A DNA stretch of 5,337 nt from NCBI GenBank assembly GCA_050290865.1, contig JBNKIW010000112.1, positions 1 through 5,337 on the forward strand, in the 5' to 3' direction. The translations under genes were made by a program, and so were the position numbers. A model generated the notes under the pieces. The model had not been told where the DNA came from. It searched no databases and saw only the letters and a list, made by a program, of their open reading frames with translations. Shown piece after piece: positions 1 through 4,848 of the stretch. The DNA comes from JARRLC01 sp050290865 (GTDB lineage: Bacteria; Pseudomonadota; Alphaproteobacteria; Rhizobiales; Rhodomicrobiaceae). Positions within the stretch are counted from its first letter, which is position 1, and every line of letters begins with the position of its first letter.

Positions 1-68
1 GAGTGATGAAAGAGGCCAAGTCGCGCCACCGGTCCTGATCAGGCGCGTGCAGCCAGCGCTCTCGCTCA

Positions 69-134
69 GTGACCTGCACATTCCGGGGAAGTGACCAATT
101 GTTCCCAGCGCGGTGACCACCTAACGGTGGTGGT
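69..134. repeat. Three GTGACC direct repeats, 22-bp period (IS21-end-like)
   Basis: GTGACC occurs at 69-74, 91-96 and 113-118, spaced exactly 22 bp. The first two units share a further TTCC about 11-12 nt downstream (81-84 and 102-105). Staggered 20-odd-bp repeats beginning with a GTGA-type motif, followed by TTCC-rich spacers, are typical of the multiple terminal repeats of IS21-family elements, recalled from memory. The third unit also contains a short hairpin, ACCACC/GGTGGT (116-131). No istA or istB gene is present, so this would be the end of an element lying mostly left of the window, or an orphan remnant. Alternatives are iteron-like protein-binding sites or chance. Confidence 0.35.
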
Positions 135-346
135 AGCGTCGACGGCTGCGGAGCGAGCAAGAAGCGACAAGTCGATCACTCGACGTTTTCAGCCAAGGGC
201 AGCTGGTGTGATGAAAGCGATCAAGTTTTGGAGGCGAAGTGGACGTCGGCTTTTGGAGCGCTGCCGTCAGCGACGTGGTGACACCCGCCTTTCAGCTGCG
301 TCAACACTGTCGATGTAACGTCCAGGGGCAACGACCGCCACGCCTA

Positions 347-364
347 AGCGGGGCTCGCCTCGCT
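347..364 (-). terminator. Weak hairpin downstream of the 145-aa gene
   Basis: On the minus strand, AGCGAGG-CGAG-CCCCGCT forms a seven-pair stem with one mismatch and a four-base loop. It lies about 63 nt past the stop of the 864-427 gene. There is no U-tract, so it is at best a weak or factor-assisted terminator. Confidence 0.15.
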
Positions 365-426
365 CGGCTGCGGCAATCCGATGGTGCTGGCCGCTCGCAT
401 CCATTGGCAACGCCGGACCAGTAAAC

Positions 427-864
427 TCAGTAGCAAGGTGGCAGGAGGCATTTGGTGGGAAGGAGTTCGCTTGCGGCGTCAGCAAGCAGAAATAGAACAA
501 CCAAACCCACGAAAATCCAGAACAAATACTCCAGGCCGCGTAATTGCTGCTCCCGTGTGGGAACAGGTGACATTATACCATATTGGCGAGGTTCCAGCGT
601 ACCGCAGTCGTGTTCGCTCAAAACGTGAGAACAGAAGGCGCGCACCCACATAGGAATACGGTCTTCAAACATGTAAGGTACGAAGAAGCGTTCAATCGTT
701 TCTTCTGCGGCGGAATCGCCGAACCATCGGTGATAGGCAATTTCAAAGACGCGAAATTCGCCGATGTTGAGGATCGACGCGGTGCGTAATACCCGCCAAA
801 CATCGTCGGGTATGCTGTTCTCATCGAAATACCGACGATCTCCCGAACGGTTCGGGTACAACAT
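427..864 (-). CDS. Hypothetical tail-anchored membrane protein, 145 aa
   Basis: I do not recognise the family. The ATG at 864 is preceded by GAGG with a 5-nt spacer, a good ribosome-binding site. The soluble part (residues 1-109) is rich in aromatic and charged residues and has a natural-looking composition (YHRWFGDSAAEETIERF, PMWVRAFCSH), unlike the Arg/Pro-rich shadow frames around it. Residues 111-129 (LEYLFWIFVGLVVLFLLAD) form a single strongly hydrophobic membrane segment, followed by only about 16 residues ending in two Cys (LPTKCLLPPCY). There is no N-terminal signal peptide. This suggests a cytosolic domain held to the inner membrane by a C-terminal tail anchor. It stands alone: the neighbours are non-coding, and the amidase stop lies more than 500 bp away. 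The role is unknown. The call rests on the ribosome-binding site, composition and membrane segment. Confidence 0.6.
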   Translation of the reverse strand: MLYPNRSGDRRYFDENSIPDDVWRVLRTASILNIGEFRVFEIAYHRWFGDSAAEETIERFFVPYMFEDRIPMWVRAFCSHVLSEHDCGTLEPRQYGIMSPVPTREQQLRGLEYLFWIFVGLVVLFLLADAASELLPTKCLLPPCY

Positions 865-869
865 GGTTG

Positions 870-873
870 CCTC
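870..873 (-). promoter_or_regulatory. Ribosome-binding site of the 145-aa gene
   Basis: GAGG on the minus strand, five nucleotides before ATG 864-862. It supports this start. Just inside the gene, a perfect CCCGAAC-G-GTTCGGG inverted repeat (842-856) covers codons 4-8 and could fold in the mRNA near the start. Confidence 0.45.
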
Positions 874-966
874 GTGAGACTACGCCTTGCGCCAACGTGC
901 AGCTGCAATCCGCGGATCGTTCGGACAAGAGACTATGCTCGTTTCGACGCGAAATCGTTGAACTGG

Positions 967-983
967 TTGAGTAATGAACTCAA
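967..983. promoter_or_regulatory. Perfect inverted repeat TTGAGT-N5-ACTCAA, operator-like
   Basis: Six-base perfect arms are separated by AATGA, about 100 bp upstream of the start of the minus-strand 145-aa gene. The geometry suits a dimeric helix-turn-helix regulator or a small hairpin. No regulator gene is in the window and no promoter boxes can be placed with confidence, so the regulatory reading is inference. Confidence 0.25.
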
Positions 984-1116
984 TGAGCCGTAACGATCAC
1001 TCCCACCCTAAGCTCTCTTGGGAGGCCACTCACCGCGGGTCGGCGCCGAACCTAATAACGCTGAGCCAATCACGGTGGCCTGTGCGCTTTTCTTGCCAAA
1101 AACTGTGGGCAATAAT

Positions 1117-1139
1117 CGGTATTTTACACCAAAATATCG
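1117..1139. other. Hairpin CGGTATTTT-ACACC-AAAATATCG
   Basis: A nine-pair stem (one G-U pair on the plus strand) encloses a five-base loop within an AT-rich patch. It is about 250 bp beyond the amidase stop and about 250 bp upstream of the 145-aa gene. There is no T-run, so a terminator is not supported. It may be a protein-binding inverted repeat or a remnant of a mobile-element end. Confidence 0.25.
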
Positions 1140-1392
1140 GAAGCGGCCAGCGGGGCTTCCGTGCCGGACTTCAGGGTCGATTCACCGCATAGCGTTCCTG
1201 CAGACCATTGGCCACGCCATTCGGCTTCCTCTACCATCCATCCATTCAGTGCGCCGGTGTTCGATCTATCATGGTTTGGCCGGACGAAATGAATTTGCGC
1301 AGCTGGACATGATCGTGATCAGAAACGAGAAACTCTCTTGCTTTTAAGCGCTTATCGCCGTCCTGCTAGAACAACCACCTCAAATGACTCGC

Positions 1393-2889
1393 CTATGAGG
1401 CGAAGCCGGGCGGAGTTTTCTCCGCCCATGGGCGGGCGGCTTCGAACTCGCCCGCCAGGGAGAAGAGCGTTTCCTCATCGCCGAACCGGCCAATGAAATG
1501 CATGCCCACCGGCAACCCATCTTTTGTCCAGTGAAGCGGCACCGACATGGCGGGCTGGCCAGTGACGTTGAAGACCGGCGTCCACGGGGTGAAGGAAAAG
1601 GTTGCCTCTGAAAGCGGCTTTACAAGGCCGAGTGCCTTCAGCACCCACCCCGCATCGAACCGGTTCAGAACACGGATGAAGGCCATCTCGGCGGGCTTTG
1701 GCAGAAGCGCGCCGATCTTCACCGGCGGACTGGCGAGGACCGGCGTCAGCGCCACGTCGTAGTCTTCGAAGAAGGCGGCGATCGGCCGGACGGCAGATTG
1801 CAAATAGCGCTTGGCTTCAGCCAGTTCCGCGGCGCTGAAGGCTCTGCCGAGCAGGCCGAGGCCAAAACTGGAAGCGTCGAAATCGCTTGCCCGCATCTTC
1901 ACGCCGGCGGATTTCGCCGCCTCCTCGATGTCCGCGCGCAACTCGGCGCAAACGATGGTGAGAAACGCCATGGCGAAGCACTCTCGCTCGATGACGGGCG
2001 CCGCTTCCACGACTTCGTGACCCAGATCCGCAAGCAGTCTCACCGTCGCGTCAAAGCCCTCCAGAACCTCCGGATCAATGCTATCGCCGAGCATTGGCGC
2101 GGCACTTGCGGCGATCCGCAGCCGCTCGGGCGCGCGTCTCGCGGCATCGAGCCAGGCCCCGGCGTAATACGGCGCGCAATAGGGCGCACCGATATCGGCA
2201 CCATGGGTGGCATCCAGCATTGCGGCGCTGTCTCGGACCGAGCGCGTCAGCACATGCTCGACGGCGAGCCCCTGCCAGACCTCTCCCGTACGCGGCCCGG
2301 TGGGAGTGCGCCCGCGCGTGGGTTTCATGCCGAAAAGCCCGCAGGCTGACGCTGGAATGCGGATCGAGCCGCCGCCATCGCCGCCGGAGGCAAGCGGCGT
2401 CATGCGCGCAGCAACCGCCGCCGCCGAGCCGCCGCTGGAACCGCCCGGCGTGCGGCTTGCGTCCCACGGATTCCGCGTCGGGCCGAAGGCTTCCGGCTCG
2501 GTATAGGGGGTGAGTCCGAATTCCGGCGTGTTGGTCTTGCCGATGATGTTGAGCCCGGCGGCCTTCCAGCGCTTGACCATCTCGCTGTCGGTTTTCGCGG
2601 GAATGGACTTGAGAAGCCGGTTGCCCGCCGAAGTCGGCACGCCCTCAACCGTGGCCATAATGTCCTTCACGAGAAATGGCACGCCCGCGAAAGGCCCGGT
2701 CTGTGGTTCGGCGGCGCGGCGCAAGGCCATGTCGAAGAGCGGGGTTATGACGGCGTTGAGCGCAGGATTGTGGCTTTCGACGAGATGGATGGCGGTTTCG
2801 GCAAGTTCCCTCGCACTGACCTCGCCGGATTTCACCAACTCGGCGAGAGCAAGTCCGTCGCGGGCAACATAGTCCTCTATCGAAATCAT
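1393..2889 (-). CDS. Amidase-signature family hydrolase, NylA-like, 498 aa
   Basis: This is an intact cytosolic enzyme that hydrolyses amide bonds through a Lys-cisSer-Ser triad. The triad is visible: Lys75 in FLVKDIM, Ser151 in TPGGSSGGS and the nucleophile Ser175 in GGGSIRIPAS. The 76- and 24-residue spacings match the family (fatty acid amide hydrolase has 75 and 24). Other family blocks are GKTNTPEFG (117-125), FGPTRNPWD (135-143), GLFGMKPTRGR (184-194) and the C-terminal NVTGQPAMSVPLH (441-453). The length and the TEPEAFGPTRNPW and KPTRGR blocks resemble 6-aminohexanoate cyclic-dimer hydrolase (about 490 aa). It lacks a GatB partner and has no signal peptide, so a GatA role or export is unlikely. 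The true substrate cannot be read from sequence; an aryl or short-chain amide is also possible. The ATG at 2889 is chosen because AGAGGA sits 5 nt upstream. The gene stands alone, with no operon partner visible. Family call near certain, subfamily moderate. Confidence 0.96.
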   Translation of the reverse strand: MISIEDYVARDGLALAELVKSGEVSARELAETAIHLVESHNPALNAVITPLFDMALRRAAEPQTGPFAGVPFLVKDIMATVEGVPTSAGNRLLKSIPAKTDSEMVKRWKAAGLNIIGKTNTPEFGLTPYTEPEAFGPTRNPWDASRTPGGSSGGSAAAVAARMTPLASGGDGGGSIRIPASACGLFGMKPTRGRTPTGPRTGEVWQGLAVEHVLTRSVRDSAAMLDATHGADIGAPYCAPYYAGAWLDAARRAPERLRIAASAAPMLGDSIDPEVLEGFDATVRLLADLGHEVVEAAPVIERECFAMAFLTIVCAELRADIEEAAKSAGVKMRASDFDASSFGLGLLGRAFSAAELAEAKRYLQSAVRPIAAFFEDYDVALTPVLASPPVKIGALLPKPAEMAFIRVLNRFDAGWVLKALGLVKPLSEATFSFTPWTPVFNVTGQPAMSVPLHWTKDGLPVGMHFIGRFGDEETLFSLAGEFEAARPWAEKTPPGFAS

Positions 2890-2894
2890 CGCGG

Positions 2895-2900
2895 TCCTCT
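2895..2900 (-). promoter_or_regulatory. Ribosome-binding site of the amidase
   Basis: AGAGGA on the minus strand, five nucleotides before ATG 2889-2887. It fixes the amidase start and begins two bases after the stop codon of the upstream five-codon minigene. Confidence 0.55.
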
Positions 2901-2901
2901 G

Positions 2902-2933
2902 CTATCCGTTGAGCCGCATGAAGTGGCCCTCCT
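2902..2933 (-). promoter_or_regulatory. Possible five-codon leader minigene with strong ribosome-binding site
   Basis: On the minus strand, AGGAGGG (2933-2927) is followed after 7 nt by ATG CGG CTC AAC GGA TAG (2919-2902), encoding MRLNG. The stop ends 12 nt before the amidase ATG. The Shine-Dalgarno match is better than the amidase's own AGAGGA. If translated, the minigene would bring ribosomes to the amidase start by reinitiation. It may instead be the relic of an alternative start, or chance. Confidence 0.3.
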
Positions 2934-3330
2934 GTGTGCCAATATTCAGGCCAGAACAAAACGATACTTGCGGGTACTCCCCAGTCCGCATCGACTTCTC
3001 CCCACCCTGAACGCATTCTCCGGCACGTCGGGATCATGGCGGGCATGCGACGGTTCGTGCTCGCGCAACAAGAAATGCCGACAACCACGTCGGTACCGAC
3101 AGAGCCTCAAACTCAACATCAGATTTGATTCTCTGGCAGGCCGCCAAAGCAAGGGCTGCGCCAACTGACGAGCGACGGTGATGGACGAGAACGGCCATCT
3201 CTCAGACACCGGATGTGGATAAGTCCCCGTTTCGCAAATGGCCATCAGAACGCCAAGAAACGTCAGCGCAAAAATGTTAAGGACTCAGAGTAACTGTCTG
3301 CACCTGAGGGCTAAAAGCACGAGACAGGAA
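2934..3330. other. Intergenic region upstream of the amidase and the 137-aa gene
   Basis: This would be the shared upstream region of two divergent genes: the minus-strand amidase and the plus-strand 137-aa gene. Open frames cross it on both strands but lack ribosome-binding sites and protein-like composition. One minus-strand frame (3245-2946) begins with a hydrophobic stretch just upstream of and across its ATG (FALTFLGVLMAICETG) and then becomes Arg/His-rich, so it is probably not a gene. No convincing sigma-70 or sigma-54 promoter, nod box or tts box was found by eye. Confidence 0.4.
3214..3222. other. Perfect DnaA-box nonamer (TTATCCACA on minus strand)
   Basis: TGTGGATAA on the plus strand is the reverse complement of the consensus DnaA box. 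Only one copy is seen, with no AT-rich unwinding element, iterons or rep gene nearby, so an origin is not supported. One such match in a window of this size can easily occur by chance. Confidence 0.2.
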
Positions 3331-3337
3331 AGGGAGG
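3331..3337 (+). promoter_or_regulatory. Ribosome-binding site of the 137-aa gene
   Basis: AGGGAGG lies 8 nt before ATG 3346-3348. It favours this start over the in-frame ATG at 3238, which has no Shine-Dalgarno sequence and would add 36 residues of unconvincing composition. Confidence 0.5.
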
Positions 3338-3345
3338 CCGGTGAA

Positions 3346-3759
3346 ATGACGTGGGAAAATTCTGCTGCCATATCCGCAATCGAAACGAGCTTCGCTGCGG
3401 AGCCTTCGCAGCCAGCGTCTGCGGAAGTACCATTGAGCGGGGCGGGTTCTGTGCGCAGCGGCGGACGGCGCATGTCGATGAGCGCTCCCGTCACCGCCGC
3501 CGAGGGGGAGCGGGCTTCGGAAACGGATAGACGCGGGGCGCTGAAAACTTTGCTCGACCGCGCGCCCACTCCTGTCGCGAGCCAGGGGACCGGTCCTGCA
3601 CCGTCACTGGTGGCGATATTCGGTCCGCCCGCCGACGCGACGGAGACGGCGCAGGACGACGATCATCCCACCATCCGCTCTGGTCCGGAAGCGATTCCGG
3701 CAGGTGTAAGCCTGGTCTCACTCCTGGCCGAGGCCGCGGCGTCGGAGAACGAAACATAA
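3346..3759 (+). CDS. Hypothetical Ala/Pro/Ser-rich protein, 137 aa
   Basis: I do not recognise the family. The start is set by AGGGAGG eight nucleotides upstream. The protein is low in aromatic residues (one Trp, two Phe, no Tyr) and rich in Ala, Ser, Pro, Gly and Glu, which suggests a largely disordered chain. Two short segments could be helical: 65-73 (ALKTLLDRA) and 121-132 (VSLVSLLAEAAA). An acidic run, QDDDH, lies at 103-107. There is no signal peptide, membrane segment or cysteine. It is the only plus-strand gene supported in the window and is divergent from the amidase. A Ser-rich, disordered N-terminus is seen in many secreted effectors of rhizobial plasmids, but no effector domain or tts box is visible, so that is only a possibility. 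The neighbouring broken mobile genes mean it could itself be a truncated remnant. Confidence 0.5.
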   Translation: MTWENSAAISAIETSFAAEPSQPASAEVPLSGAGSVRSGGRRMSMSAPVTAAEGERASETDRRGALKTLLDRAPTPVASQGTGPAPSLVAIFGPPADATETAQDDDHPTIRSGPEAIPAGVSLVSLLAEAAASENET

Positions 3760-3771
3760 GGAAGCGAGGGC

Positions 3772-3954
3772 ATGGTGATGAGGCGCCTTCCGGCCCGGAT
3801 AAGCAGATGAGCCGCGCGGCTCACAAGGTCTTCCAAAGGCATCGGAGTGGCATCGGCTGAGCAGCGCCAAGGGGAATGGCGCGCCCGAGCCGCAACCTTT
3901 CTGGGCAGCCATCTTCGAATGACTGATATCAGGGGTAAAGTGATCGCTACTTGA
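3772..3954 (+). pseudogene. Short open frame interrupted by TGA, possibly broken gene
   Basis: An ATG at 3772 has AAGGA (3758-3762) nine nucleotides upstream, overlapping the stop of the 137-aa gene, as in an operon. The frame reads MVMRRLPARISR, then TGA (3808-3810), and then stays open for another 47 codons to TGA 3952-3954, including AATFLGSHLRMTDIRG. The TGA could be a mutated CGA (Arg). A second ATG overlaps it (ATGA, 3807) and opens 17 codons in another frame (MSRAAHKVF...). No family is recognised; it may be non-coding. Confidence 0.2.
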
Positions 3955-4173
3955 ACACGAGGCGAGCGGCAGAAATTGGAGCACCGCCGCATCGGCGGAT
4001 GCGCAAGTAGCGCAAGCTCGCGATCGCCTATCGAGACGAAAAAGGCGCGCGAACTGAGCGCGTCATCTGACCCGTGGCGCCGGGCTTCTTTGCAGCTATG
4101 CGTGTTCTTGCCGCCTCGTACGAACTGCGTCGAGACTTCCGGCACTTCCGTACCGATCGCACACGGCCTGTTT
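3955..4173. other. Non-coding spacer, nothing recognised
   Basis: The open frames across this stretch on both strands are Arg/Ser/Cys-rich, without starts that have ribosome-binding sites. They look like chance frames in GC-rich DNA. A small CGCGC/GCGCG inverted repeat near 4045-4062 is the only structure seen. Confidence 0.35.
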
Positions 4174-4440
4174 TTACGCCGAAGCGCTGCCACAACTTGC
4201 GTTCTCGGTCCGACGATTAGTGTTTACGCCGCCGTCCCCGCCGCAATGCGGGCAGCCCGCGGGATGGCAGGCACGGCACCAGACCTTGCCGCAGGCCGGA
4301 CACGGCGCCAGCCCTTCGGGCTCGACGAGGTGCAGTTTCTCGTCGCAGACGAGGCGGGTCACATGTCCGGCATTGGCAAGGCGCCATGCCGGACCGTGGT
4401 CGCGGAAGATATCCGCAACCTCCAACACCAGGCGCGACAT
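4174..4440 (-). pseudogene. IS91-like transposase N-terminus fused to a CxxC-rich tail, 88 aa
   Basis: Residues 1-27 (MSRLVLEVADIFRDHGPAWR through AGHV) match, from memory, the start of IS91-family Y2 transposases. Such proteins normally continue for several hundred residues with an N-terminal zinc-binding region and a two-tyrosine catalytic domain. Here homology stops at about 4360, and the frame continues into an unrelated segment: TRLVCDEKLHLVEPEGLAPC, then three CxxC motifs (C47/C50, C55/C58, C63/C66) with His59. It ends with a low-quality tail (residues 69-88) at the stop. The catalytic domain is absent, so it cannot transpose. The start lies just after the remnant recombinase gene, the usual order in IS91-like elements that carry an int gene. 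The CxxC segment could bind zinc, but its origin is not recognised; it may be the end of another gene joined by deletion. Confidence 0.6.
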
Positions 4441-4463
4441 CGCCGCTGCCGCATCAAGCCGGT

Positions 4464-4832
4464 GAGGTGCACCACCTCGCCCGCGCGCAAGCCACAGCCA
4501 TAGGCCAGCGTAAGCAGGACGCGGGTCTGCAGGTTCGGCGCCATGGTCAAGAGGCGCTTCACCTCGTCCGGGCTCAGCACGCGCGGCAGCCGTTCCGGTT
4601 CTTTGAGGTGGTAAATCTCCGCGGCCAGATCCAGGCGCCGGAGCGTGACGCGAAACAGGAACTTCACGCCGGTCATGATCCGGTTGCGATTGCCGATGCT
4701 GATGCCGCTCTCGACGAGGTGTACCTGGAAGAGGCGGATGTCCTCGGCGGTGGCAGTGTTGGGCGAACGTCCGAGTTAGGCGGCAAATCTACGGCAAGCG
4801 GCAACGTGATTGCGCAGCGTGTCGCGGCCCAG
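4464..4832 (-). pseudogene. Broken tyrosine recombinase of an IS91-like element
   Basis: Read in one frame on the minus strand, this encodes LGRDTLRNHVAACRRFAA, a TAA stop (4778-4776), then LGRSPNTATAEDIRLF and on through IMTGVKFLFRVTLRRLDLAA to GLRAGEVVHL. The order is the core-binding SAM-like domain followed by the start of the catalytic domain. The Arg in GLRAGE corresponds to the first catalytic Arg. The remaining Lys, HxxR and nucleophilic Tyr are gone, because the frame passes into the transposase start region after about 4464. The first ~20 residues are also missing, replaced by IS630 sequence. The nonsense codon probably replaced a Tyr codon (FAAYLGRSP in relatives, from memory). An ATG at 4676 opens the longest remaining frame (105 codons), but it encodes no active enzyme. 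In intact elements this int gene precedes and abuts the transposase gene, as here. Confidence 0.75.
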
Positions 4833-4848
4833 CCCCCTGTACCCCACT

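Larger units (their letters stand above)
1..426. other. Left flank, no convincing gene
   Basis: No reading frame here looks like a real protein. The open frames are short, rich in Arg/Cys/Ser and lack a ribosome-binding site. A minus-strand frame runs off the left edge from a possible GTG at 79-77 (it reads MQVTERERW then continues), but only about 26 codons are visible and it overlaps the GTGACC repeats, so it is not called. On the plus strand, a frame ending at TGA 34-36 has a basic end (KEAKSRHRS) that could be the tail of a gene entering from the left. The only ordered structure is the 22-bp-spaced repeat at 69-134 and a weak hairpin at 347-364. Confidence 0.5.
865..1392. other. Region between 145-aa gene and amidase, no clear gene
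   Basis: No frame here has both a plausible start and a protein-like composition. Two short stretches look more protein-like than the rest. On the minus strand, 1365-1246 encodes 39 open codons (including SDHDHVQLRKFISSGQT) between TAG and TGA, with no usable start. On the plus strand near 934-972, a frame reads FRREIVELVE before a stop, faintly like the start of an IS3-type OrfA. Both may be gene debris. The region also holds the inverted repeats at 967-983 and 1117-1139. Confidence 0.45.

Noticed and set aside
1..79. Minus-strand frame leaving the left edge from GTG 79 (MQVTERERW...)
   Set aside because: Only about 26 codons are visible. There is no clear ribosome-binding site and it overlaps the GTGACC repeats. 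It could be real but cannot be supported from this window.
1379..1401. Terminator after the amidase (CCTCA...TGAGG)
   Set aside because: The stem is only five base pairs with a 13-nt loop and no U-tract.
1798..2513. Long plus-strand open frames (up to 183 codons) opposite the amidase
   Set aside because: They lie fully antisense to the well-supported amidase. They are Arg/Ala/His-rich with no motif, as expected from GC-rich codon bias.
3214..3222. Replication origin based on a DnaA box
   Set aside because: A single nonamer with no rep gene, iterons or AT-rich element is not enough. A chance match in this window is plausible.
2946..3245. Minus-strand 99-codon frame with a hydrophobic start
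   Set aside because: There is no Shine-Dalgarno before the ATG, and after a short hydrophobic run it turns into Arg/His-rich sequence without a domain.
3255..3300. tts box or nod box upstream of the 137-aa gene
   Set aside because: CGTCAGC at 3259-3265 resembles the start of a tts box, but the rest of the consensus (TCGNAAGCT region) does not match. No nod-box pattern was found.
3663..4193. Minus-strand 176-codon frame
   Set aside because: It overlaps the end of the 137-aa gene. The composition is Arg/Ser/Pro-rich, with no ribosome-binding site or recognisable domain.
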